Below the pieces are notes generated by a model. That model was given only the letters and a program-made list of their open reading frames with translations. It was not told the DNA's origin and made no database searches. Shown in pieces: positions 20,301 through 29,696 of a stretch of 64,000 bases of DNA (positions within the stretch are counted from its first letter, which is position 1; each line of letters begins with the position of its first letter). Position numbers and translations under genes: made by a program. The DNA is from Tricholoma matsutake (Eukaryota; Basidiomycota; Agaricomycetes; Agaricales; Tricholomataceae), in assembly GCA_026075535.2 (NCBI GenBank), contig AP026544.2, forward strand, positions 10,602,001 through 10,666,000. The letters run 5' to 3'.

Positions 20301-21261
20301 ATTACATGGACTTCCTGGTGCCTTCCTCTCGGATCGTGGCCCTCAGTTCATGGCAGAGTTCACTCGTGAGCTGTACCGACTCCTGGGGATCAAACTCCTC
20401 ACTTCAACCGCTTATCACCCACAAACTGATGGCCAGATGGAGCAAGTCAACCAGGAACTGGAGCAGTACATCCGCCTCTTTGTCAATGAACGCCAGGACA
20501 ATTGGGATGATCTCCTTCCTTTGGCCGAATTCGGATACAACAACCATGTCCATGCTTCCACTCAACAGACCCCTTTCCTCTTAGACACTGGACGACATCC
20601 ACGCATGGGATTTGAACCTCGCCAAACTCCCTCACACATCGAGACGGTGAATGAGTTCACAGAACGCATGAGGGATAGCTTGGAGGAGGCAAGGGCAGCC
20701 TTAGCAAAGGCAAAGGATGACATGGCGCGATTTTACAACCAACGCCACTCCCCAACCCCTCAGTACAAGGTTGGTGATCGAGTTTATCTTGACTCCAGTG
20801 ACATCTCCACTACACGTCCATCCAAGAAACTCGCTCATCGCTTCTTGGGACCTTTCCCCATTGTCAAGTGCATTGGAACGCATGCCTATCATCTACGCCT
20901 CCCAGCCTCCATGTCCAGACTCCATCCCATCTTCCATGTCGTCAAATTGCTTCCAGCTCCCCCAGATCCATTCCCGGGATGCCATTCACACCCACCACCA
21001 CCACCTACAGTGATCGAGCGAGAACCCCAATACAAAGTCGAGTCAATCTTGGACAGCCGTTTGTGTCAAGGAAAACTCCAGTATTTGGTACATTGGAAGG
21101 GTTATGGGTATGAGGAGAACTCATGGGTCGAAGACTCTGATGTAAATGCCCCTCGGTTAATCAAGGAATTCCACCGACGGCACACTGCTGCACCGCGTTG
21201 CATTCAAGTCACGGACTTTGGTCGTATGCGATTTCGAATGCATCGGGGCGATGCATCTTAG
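17317..21261 (+). pseudogene. gypsy-A pol: protease, RT, RNase H, integrase, chromodomain
   Basis: The pol frame is open from 17317 to the stop at 21259-21261 except for TGA at 17944, 18901 and 19798. Domains in order: aspartic protease (ALLDSGATGLFIN near 17650), RT (VQDYRRLNNITVKNRYPLP, FTKLDVHWGYNN, YLDDILIFT near 18830), RNase H (VEADSSDFATGAVLS, NYEIHDKEMLAI), integrase zinc region HHDSQIAGH...CRTCDLC, DDE core (VDFVVELPESNGFDAV, SDRGPQFMAEF), and a C-terminal chromodomain (YKVESILDSRLCQGKLQYL, HWKGYGYEENSWVE). A chromodomain of this type is known to steer chromoviruses toward heterochromatin. Catalytic residues look intact. Confidence 0.95.
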
Positions 21262-21272
21262 AGAGGGGGTGA

Positions 21273-21698
21273 TGTAAGGGGACTAGGGGGGTGCCCTGTG
21301 TGTTTTTCCTATTTTTTATGTTCGTCCTATATTTTTCCCCACCTCATTTCCTTCTATTCTTCATTTTCTATGATTTTTCCGGATTTTATTACTAATTTTC
21401 CCTTGCTATCATGTTTGTACATGTTGACACTTTTATATTTAGAGGCGGAGTACCCCTTCCGACACATACCCCTTGGTATGATGTCATTTGGCGGCCTTGA
21501 TCCACCTATCTCCGCCTTTTTCTATTTTTAGGTTATATTTGATTTTTGTCGTCTTCACATATACTGGGCATCAGCAAGGGGATCCTTAGAGTTTTCTCTT
21601 CGGATTTCCCTTTGCTAGGTGTGTCCCCAATGCCTGTATTATGTAGTATAATTTTAACTTTGGATTTCCCTTTGCTAGAGGTTTAGGTTGCCCTTATA
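21273..21698 (+). repeat. gypsy-A 3' LTR (426 bp)
   Basis: It follows GAGAGGGGGTGA, a typical purine-rich tract. It carries an extra 60 bp relative to the 5' LTR. Confidence 0.93.
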
Positions 21699-22166
21699 CA
21701 ACTTCCCATATCAGTGCACCTTCTCTTACTTGCGCATACATCATTGTTTCACCATGCCACTCATCCTTTTGGCACGAGCCGGAAGTACTTGTATATATGT
21801 AATCTACCTTTTCTTTCATAAGCCAATGCCAGGCCTCGCCTTACATTGCAACTGCCAGTGATCGAGAGGCAGTACTCATCATTAGGACAGCTGCAACCAG
21901 ACAACCAATTGGATCTGGTTTAGTTATGATTTACATCACTCTATTCGGACAACTATTTTAGTTACAGGCCGAATTCAGTGTTATCTTCGAGATCAGGCAC
22001 TGTTGGAAGGGTTATTGATCTGAAGTGCCAAATTAGGTGCCCAACAAATGATGAATGAACGACGAACGATTGATGAACCATCACGTGACCTGTAAACATT
22101 TGGAGAGGTCTCGAAGAACAAATCTTGAATTTGTCGAAGAAGTGATTCATCACAGATTTTACCATT

Positions 22167-23255
22167 ATGTCCAAACTCTCAACTTCTAATCCTGGCCCTA
22201 ATCCTGTTCCCACACCAGCACTAGAGGCAAAAATTGATGCACTTACAGTGCAAATGTTGCAATTAGTGTCAGTGTTGGCAGCATCACAGCCCAGACAAGC
22301 AGAAGTACAACCAGAGATGATGGGAGAAAGAGATGATGAGATGGAGGAGATGGTGGAGTGGATGTCACAGGAGGATGAGACGGCAGAGAAATCTGGAAAT
22401 GGAAAAGCATGCTTACCTAAGTACGTGCCTCCACAAATCTTTGACGGTACCATGGAGAATACAAAATCCTTCATCAGCTCTATAGTATTGTACATCCATG
22501 GGAGGAAGCCAGAGTTTTGTACAGCCAAGTCTAGGATTATGTTTGCTCTCTCATACATTCAGGGGGGGAAAGCACAGTTCTGGAGAAACAAGGCTATAAA
22601 TCAAATTGCCAGTGGGAAATAAACCATTTGCAACCTTCAAGGAATTTCTGGAGAGATTGGAGGCACAGTTTGGAGATCCTAATCCAAAGGCAACAGCCAA
22701 TGCTAAATTAAAATCCATGTGCCAAGGTTCCCTAATGGCGGATGAATTTATTTTGCAGTTCAAAGCAGAAGCTTCACAAATGGATATGGGAGAAGCCACA
22801 TTGGTAGAGTTTTTGAAAGCAGGATTAAATCCCTCTTTATTCAAGTCTATCTACTGACTACCTTCTATGCCAGAGAAGTTGGACGAGTGGTATAATTGGG
22901 CAATGTGCCTTGACCAGCAATATCGGCAGGAACAGGCAGAGTCAAAGTTGATGTATGGAAGTAGTAAATTTGGAAAGCCATCAGGAGGAAAGTCTGAGAA
23001 AGGAAAGGTTCCTCAGGTGCAAGCTCCGAGGGCACAGCCACCAGCCATGGCAGTGACACCTATAGTTACAGAGTCAGCAGCACCAGCAGAGTTGATCAAG
23101 CAGGGAGACAAGCCCCACTTAAATGTTTTAACTGTGGGCAGTTAGGACACATTTCTAGGAATTGTAGGCAGAAAAGAAAGATTAGGGAAGCTACAATTGA
23201 GGAGGTGAAGCCAGAGGAAGGCAGGCAGAAGAATTTTGTGGAAGAGTTTCAGTGA
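22167..23255 (+). pseudogene. gypsy-B gag
   Basis: The ATG at 22167 opens a gag with N-terminal helix (ALEAKIDALTVQMLQLVSVL), an acidic stretch, and the capsid core (QIFDGTMENTKSFISSIVLY, FALSYIQGGKAQFW). Frames change near 22610 and 23100, and a stop TGA lies at 22856. A zinc knuckle CFNCGQLGHISRNC is encoded around 23120-23165. The gag ends with TGA (23253-23255) overlapping GTG of the pol frame, the same arrangement as in gypsy-A. Confidence 0.88.
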
Positions 23256-26200
23256 AGGTTTCCCCATTGGTGACCCAGAATCATTATAATGTATTAGTAT
23301 CCGAGGAAACCCAGAGTAAATCAGAAAAGGAAATCAAGGAGGAGTACAACTGTTGCGAATCATGTGACCAAGAAAATTGTCATGTGCCATTTCCGAAAAC
23401 CCCTAAATTCTTTATTCACTCTGCGCAAATAGAACCCGAAATCACCTTGACTATGGGACTGAAGACAGTGGACACACATGCAGCAATTGATGTGGAAGCA
23501 TTGCTTGATAGTGGTGCTACAGGATTATTCATTAATCGGTCCTTAATTACCGGAAACAGTATTAACACATGCAAGCTAGTGCAACCTATAATGGTGTACA
23601 ACATTGATGGAACAGTCAATCGTGGAGGAACTATCAAGGAGGAGGTGACTATGTTATTAAAGTATCAGGAGCATCAGGAGCGAGCCATATTTGAAGTGTG
23701 CAATCTTGGGAAAACCAATCTAATAATAGGATGTCAGTGGTTATGGAAGCATAATCCCAAAATTGATTGGAAAACTGGGAAAGTACAAATGACTCATTGT
23801 CCTAAGGAATGTAATGTGTATGGGAGGAAGATGAAGAAGGAGAAAAGGAAAAAGAAAGAGAAAGAATGTCCAAGGAAGTATTCTGTTACAATGGAGGAAG
23901 TGGAGGATGAGGAAATGCCAAATGGGGAAGTTCCAATCATAATTGAGAAAGAAGAGCAGAAGCAAACCTTTAGAGCAATTCATGGAGGACAGTTGTGGGA
24001 CAAGAATATTGTGAATGTGGAGAAGCCAGTGGAGGAGTGGGTGCCAAAAGTGTATCATGAATATTTGTCAGTGTTTCAGAAGAAGGAGTCTGAGCGAATG
24101 CCAGTGTGGAAGCCATGAAATCATGTGATTGAGATGAAGCCAGGGTTTGTGCCAAAGAAGTCGAAGGTATATCCGTTATCTCCAATGGAACAAGAAGAAG
24201 TGGATGCATTCCTGAAGGAGCAATTGCGCAAAGGATACATATGACCTTCAAAATCACTGCAGACGTCACCAATATTCTTCATGCCAAAGAAAGACCAAAG
24301 GAAGAGGATGTGTACAGATTATAGGGATCTGAATCAGTGGACAGTGAAGAATGCGTACCCCCTGCCATTGATCTCAGAAATAATTGACAAGGTGGGAAAA
24401 GCCAAGGTCTTTACAAAATTGGATTTACGATGGGGATACAACAGTGTACAAATAAAGAAAGGAGATGAGTGAAAGGCTGCATTTGTCATGCATCGAGGAT
24501 CCTTTGAGCCGCTTGTCATGTTTTTTGGGATGACAAATAGTCCCCCAACCTTTCAAGATATGATGAACGACATTTTCAAGGATGTAATAGACAAAGGTGT
24601 GGTAATAATATTTATTGATGACATTCTGATATTCACAGAGGATGAAGAAAATCATGAGGCAATAGTGCAGGAGGTGTTATGGAGGTTGGCAGAGAATGAT
24701 CTATTTTTGAAACCAGAGAAGTGTGTGTTTGGGGCAAGCAAAATCGAGTTCCCAGGTTTATTGATCGGCCCTGACAGGATCAAAATGGATCTGATCAAGG
24801 TACAGGTGATCACAGATTGGCCTGCGCCCACCCATGTCAAGGAGGTTCAAGCCTTCTTGGGACTCGCAAATTATTATTGTTGCTTTGTGCACAATTTTTC
24901 TAAAATTACCACACCCTTACATAACCTTACGCGAAAGGGAGTAGTGTGGAGGTGGGGAGAGCAGCAGCAGACAGAATTTGAAGAGTTGAAGAGGAAGTTT
25001 GTGGAGGGACCAATATTAGCGCCAGTGGATTTCACATGCCCTTTACGAGTGGAATCAGATGCATCCGATTTTGCTACTGGAGCAGTATTATCAATGCTGT
25101 GCAAAGATGACAAATGGCATCCTTGTGCATACTTGTCAAAAGGGTTGAATGATGTGGAGAGGAATTAGGATGTGCATGACAAAGAGATGTTGGGGATAAT
25201 ACGAGCATTAGAGGCATGGAGGCATTGTTTGGAAGGATGTACACATCAGATTGAGATCTGGATGGATCATCAAAATCTGCAATACTTCATGTCTGCTAAC
25301 CAGCTTAATCGCTGGCAAGCGCGTTGGGCATTATTCCTATCGTGTTTTAATTTTCACTTGGTCCACAAAGTGGGAAGCTTAATGAGAAAGGCAGATGCAG
25401 TATCCAGATGTATTGATCATAAAAGGGGGGTGGAGGAGGACGATAAGAATGTTACCTTACTCAAACCTGAATACTTTCGCATTTGCACTATGCGTCAAGG
25501 GCATCTATTAATAGATAGCTCAGAAATGGAAATGTTGTCTAAAATTAGACAATGTTCAGAAATGGATGATGAAGTAGTGGAAGCTGTGAAAGCTCTGAAG
25601 GGAGAGAAGAAAGGTAATATTAAAGGAGATGAATGGGCTGAGGAATAAGGGTTGGTGTTGTTTCGAGGAAAAGTGTATGTACCGAAGGATCAGGATTTGT
25701 GAAGGGAGATCATCCGATTACATCATAATATGCCAAATGCTGGACACCCAGGAAGATGGAAGACGTTGGAATTAGTAATGAGAAATTATTGGTGGCCTGG
25801 AATTTCGAAGTATGTGTTGGGGTATGTGGATGGATGTGATATGTGCATGACGGGGAAGAAATTTCCAGAAAAACCTGCAGGAAAATCAATGCTGAACCCT
25901 ATACCTAAAGCACCATGGCAAGATATATCTGTGGATTTTATTACCGGATTACCAGAGGCTCAAGGGTATGATGCAATATTTGTAGTATGCGACCGCTTCA
26001 CAAAGGTGGTCCATATTATTCCTACTACTACAGAAACTTCATCATTGGCTTGGCGCGCCTCTATCTAAATCAGGTATAGCGGTTACATGGGTTATCCAAT
26101 ACCATTATCTCCAATCGTGGACCACAATCTGCTTCCGCATTTCTGTGAGAACTAAACAACATATTGGGAATTCAAACCAAATTATCTATGGCATATCACC

Positions 26201-27075
26201 CGCAGACTGATGGGCAGACAGAGAGAATGAATCAGGAGTTGGAGCAGTACTTACATATGTTTGTCAACTACCAACAAACCGACTGGCCCAAATGGCTGGC
26301 AATTGCCGAATTTTCCTACAATAACAAATTCCATTCGGCTACTCGTATGTCACCCTTTTTCACAAATTATGGATATCATCCTCGCATGGCAGTAGAACCC
26401 AGAAGGGAAATCAAAGTACAGTCAGTAGAACACTTTGTATCTAAGATGCAAAAGGTACAAGAGGAAGCAGAGGTGGCATTGAAGAAAGCACATGATGACA
26501 TGATGTGACACGTGGATCGTATTCGAGCATGCACTCCAGAGTACAAAGTTGGTGACTTGGTGTGGCTAAGTACCAAGGACCTCAATATTCCACGACCTTC
26601 AAGGAAACTTACAGAGAAACAAGTTGGCCCATATGCAATCTCTAATGTGATCTTGTCTAATGCAGTAGTGCTAAAATTACCCCGATCATTCAAGATTGAT
26701 CCTGAGATTAATGTATCCCACCTACACCCTTACCGCCCACCCACTATTCCTGGCCAACAAACTACTCTGCAACCTCCAATAATAGTAGAAGGTGCTCCAG
26801 AATATGTAGTTGAAGAACTTCTAGACTCACATCTTCGACGGAACAAATTGGAGTTCTTAATAAAGTGGAAAAACTATACCAACGACAATAATTCATGGGA
26901 GCCCGAAGAGAATTGTAAGTGAGTGCATAATGTGATTGCCCAATTCTTTAAACGTAATCCAAATGCTCTGCATCACATTGCGAGAATGGTGTATGAGGGG
27001 ATGAAATTCCAGCCTTACCAAAATTCCACAGAGGGGACAAACACAATATTTTCTTGCCTGGAAGTTGAGGCATAA
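23252..27075 (+). pseudogene. gypsy-B pol: protease, RT, RNase H, integrase, chromodomain
   Basis: Protease (ALLDSGATGLFINRSL near 23500), RT ([40 protein letters not shown] near 24615), RNase H (VESDASDFATGAVLS; MHDKEMLGI), integrase zinc region (HHNMPNAGHPG, CDMC), core (VDFITGLPEAQGYDAIFVV) and chromodomain (YVVEELLDSHLRRNKLEFL, WKNYTNDNNSWEPEE at about 26800-26920). Stops near 24116, 24242, 24470, 25166, 25646, 25699, 26066, 26506 and 26920 fragment it. Part of the core around 26060-26160 is scrambled. At least two stops fit CGA to TGA and one fits TGG to TGA. Confidence 0.92.
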
Positions 27076-27086
27076 AAGGGGGGTAA

Positions 27087-27497
27087 TGTTGGGAAACCAC
27101 CCCATTACCTAATAAAATGTCATTTTTATTTTATTATGTTGAATTACGCTACATTACACTAAATGACGCTAAATGACACTACACTTTGATAGCATGAGAA
27201 TTTTATTTCGCACACATCAAGATGTATGTGCATGTATGCACACATTGGTAACAACAATGTACAATATGTGTAACATAGTATATAAACCCTAAATATACAC
27301 CTAGGGGACCCAGTTGTGTTCTCTTAGGTATTCCACCTACATTTTTGGTGTGAAAGGCTTTTGTCAACAAACTCACCTATTAATAACCCCTTGCATCAAA
27401 ACCATCAATTCCCCCATCACAAGCGCAGATCCCGCCCCCTTCTTGTAGAGAGAACCTGCATGGTCTTAGCTAGCAGATAGTGGGTGTCGCCCTAACA
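27087..27497 (+). repeat. gypsy-B 3' LTR
   Basis: 411 bp, TGTTGGGAAACC...CCCTAACA. It is preceded by the purine-rich AAAAGGGGGGTAA. Confidence 0.93.
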
Positions 27498-27647
27498 GGG
27501 TGGACCATGGGTGGAATGCCAATGAGGCCCACAATGGCACCCCAGACCACCCCCACGAGCCATTGCTTGTGGAGTGGAAAGAGGTGCTATGTGAGGTATG
27601 GGTGTGCAAGAGGGCCAGGAGACATGACCAAGATGAGGCAAGGAGCA
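27498..27647 (+). mobile_element. HIT-e internal fragment
   Basis: It contains CCACGAGCCATTGCTTGTGG followed by AGTGGAA, a HIT series-1 hairpin, in a context of GGGTGGACCATGGGTGGAATG typical of HIT bodies (compare 51000-51180). No right terminus is found. Confidence 0.5.
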
Positions 27648-28180
27648 CACAAGAGGCAGAGCAATGTATTACCCTGGATAATATGTTGTGAATAATAGGA
27701 GAAAAAGGCACTTTTTTGCTGGGGAAAAATAAGGGGAACCATCAATAAAAAGATGTTGTTTTTCCCATGGTTTCTCTTTGCTCTTGCTCAGCAAAAATAA
27801 CTCATCTATTCCTGGGAGAAAATCAGGTGAAAATGGAGGGGAAATATATATTTCATTCCACATTTTCTTTATTTCTGGGGAAAATAACATTTTTTCTCCT
27901 GACTTCCACAATTTTTTTGTCTAGACACAGATTAGTTATTTTTCCACAGAGAGAAAAGCAGGAATCTGTGGGAAAATGACCATTTTCCCCCTAATGTTCA
28001 CAAGTTTTTCTCCTGGAAACAGATTAGTTGTTTTTCCTGCAGCAACCAAAAGGACAGAGTGTGTGAAAATAACATATTTTTACTGATGGTTCCTTTGATT
28101 TTTGCCCAGTGAAAAAGTGTCTTTTTCTCACATTATTCCCAACATTTTCTCCAGGGTAATATATTGCTCTGCCTCTTGTG
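27648..28180. mobile_element. 533-bp foldback (MITE-like) element
   Basis: The ends are inverted repeats: CACAAGAGGCAGAGCAATGT at the left and its inverse ending CTCTGCCTCTTGTG at 28180. Arms of about 120 bp match with scattered changes (TATTACCCTGGA, GAACCATCA). The central part is A/T-rich with further short repeats of CAGATTAGTT. There is no ORF of note. Confidence 0.75.
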
Positions 28181-28319
28181 GCAGGTCCAAGATGCCGTGA
28201 GATGAGACAAGTGAGATGGCAGCAAGGATGGGGAGAGGCCCATTTTTTTTGTATTTTTTGTCCTTTAATATCTATAATTATAATCAATTAAACTATTCAT
28301 AAGAGACTTCTTTGGTAGT

Positions 28320-28680
28320 TTGAATCAGTAGAAGTTTGTAATGAGGTCAATAAAGTTTTGTAATGAGGTCAGTAAAGTTTTGTAATTAGGTGAACAGGTT
28401 TTTGTAATGGAGGTCAGTAAAGTTTTGTAATTAGGTCAACAGTTTTTTGTAATGAAGGTCAGTAAAGTTTTGTAATGAGGTCAACAATTTTTTGTAATGA
28501 GGTCAGTAAAGTTTTGTAATGAGGTCAACAATTTTTTGTAATCAAGTCAGTAAAAGTTTGTAATGGTATTATGTTAGTAACAGTTTGTAAACAAGTCAGT
28601 AAATAAGGTCAATCAAAGTTTGAAAGAGGTCAGTAAAAGTTTATAATCAATTGGCAAAAGTTTGTAAACCAAGTTTGTAG
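28320..28680. repeat. Minisatellite, unit about 21 bp
   Basis: About sixteen diverged copies of GTTTTGTAATGAGGTCAGTAA alternate between ...GTCAGTAAA and ...GTCAACAG endings, giving a higher-order period near 42 bp. It directly abuts the gypsy-D LTR at 28687. Confidence 0.85.
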
Positions 28681-28686
28681 TGACTT

Positions 28687-29291
28687 TGTTAAGACTATAG
28701 GTCTCGACTCAGTCTTGGGTTGTGTGTCGAAGTTGGAGGCTTTCCAACTGTATTGATATTGCACTAGGAGGCTTTCCTAGTGTATCGGGCTTCCTGCCTT
28801 CACTTGGGTGATTCCTCAAGTTGTTATGGCTGTCCATACTCAGAGGCTTTCTGACTAGACTGTTCATTTGTGTATCAATCACAGTTGGAGGCTTTCCAAC
28901 TGTCGAGTTCAAGTTTATCACAGTCAGGGATTTTCTGAGCTGTCGAGTGTTCAGATGAGTTCTTAGACCGTTGATTGAATTAGGTCAAGCTAAGGAATAC
29001 AGGCAGTATTACTGTAGCTTATATATGGTTCAGAGATGTCTATCATCCAATCAGAATATGGGATCCTTGTCAAGTAATAATAGAAAGAACAATACAACAA
29101 TAAGCCTCATGCCTAGCATGAGGCGTCCAATGTCAAGGAATGCTGCAGTGCAGCATGTCAAATGGTGGGAGTCAGGTGTCAAAGCATCTCCCATCAGAAT
29201 GAGTCAAGTCGAATGCGAAGGAAAAATAAAGTACCTGGCCTTGCCAGCATATGTCTGGTCATCCTGGGTTATGATGACAAAAATCGTAACA
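28687..29291 (-). repeat. gypsy-D 3' LTR with a hairpin cluster
   Basis: On the minus strand it starts TGTTACGATTTTTGTCATC right after GAGGGTGA and ends GTCTTAACA, so both ends are inverted (TGTTACG/CTTAACA). The distal third contains hairpins with a fixed GGCTT loop: 28731-28749, 28762-28782, 28840-28854 and 28881-28903, with looser ones at 28802-28821 and 28921-28942. No 5' LTR is present, because the element is cut near 32550. Confidence 0.75.
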
Positions 29292-29392
29292 TCACCCTCT
29301 TTCTATCCCTGAAGTCACTGACTTCAAATTATATCTTCATTCCTTCTCCGGGGTCTGATTGGATGTGGTCTGGATAAATGAATGGGTCGGGG

Positions 29393-29671
29393 TCAAGGGG
29401 TGCAATGGAGGAATAACTCGTGTCTGAATTCTGACCATGATTGGGTTCTTCTGGTTCGTGCTGCCTCAGGCAGTGGTGTCAGCGAGGTAGCAGTGTCGTT
29501 GGGAGAGGGGTTTTCTGTTGTGTGTTGTAGAATGGGGAATTCTATGTCTGTAATTGTGGGTTCAGGTTGTGGTTGGAAGATGGCATAAAGGCAGAATGCA
29601 AAGGTCAGGGCTGCAGCTGCAGCCAGGGTTGTGCCAACAATGATAGTGAGGATTTCAATTCCTGTGAGCAT
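29393..29671 (-). CDS. Small predicted membrane protein downstream of gypsy-D pol
   Basis: An intact ATG-started ORF of 92 codons lies between the end of pol (29697) and the 3' LTR (29291), on the same strand. Residues 4-33 (IEILTIIVGTTLAAAAALTF and onward) form a clear hydrophobic membrane segment. The rest is Pro/Thr/Glu-rich. Its position is where some LTR elements carry a third gene, but I see no envelope features such as a signal peptide plus fusion motif. It may be a chance ORF, yet it is uninterrupted while the adjoining pol is broken. I do not recognise a family. Confidence 0.45.
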   Translation of the reverse strand: MLTGIEILTIIVGTTLAAAAALTFAFCLYAIFQPQPEPTITDIEFPILQHTTENPSPNDTATSLTPLPEAARTRRTQSWSEFRHELFLHCTP

Positions 29672-29696
29672 GGCTCCACTTCTACAGCCATCGTTG

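Larger units (their letters stand above)
15712..21698 (+). mobile_element. gypsy-A: young chromodomain Ty3/gypsy element nested in gypsy-B
   Basis: LTRs at 15712-16077 and 21273-21698 begin TGTAAGGGGACTAGG and end CCCTTATA. The 5-bp target duplication CAACT flanks the element (15707-15711 and 21699-21703). The coding region is one gag frame and one pol frame, broken by five TGA codons that each could be a mutated CGA. No frameshift is needed inside pol. It is the best preserved retrotransposon here and younger than its host gypsy-B, which agrees with its more similar LTRs. Confidence 0.95.
15288..27497 (+). mobile_element. gypsy-B: chromodomain Ty3/gypsy element with nested gypsy-A
   Basis: The LTRs at 15288-15698 and 27087-27497 are both 411 bp, begin TGTTRGGAAACCACCCC and end CCCTAACA. 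They differ at roughly 16 positions by eye. The internal region has gag (22167-23255), protease, RT, RNase H, integrase and a terminal chromodomain. gypsy-A is inserted 13 bp behind the 5' LTR, in the primer-binding region. The 5 bp outside the two LTRs (ATATT and GGGTG) do not match, so one flank may have been changed by recombination. Several stops and a gag frameshift make it inactive. Confidence 0.92.

Noticed and set aside
15262..27497. Retroviral env in gypsy-A or gypsy-B
   Set aside because: Both end in a chromodomain directly before the 3' LTR, leaving no room for another gene.
28320..28680. CRISPR array
   Set aside because: Units are contiguous and diverged with no spacers, the context is a eukaryotic transposon cluster, and no cas genes are present.
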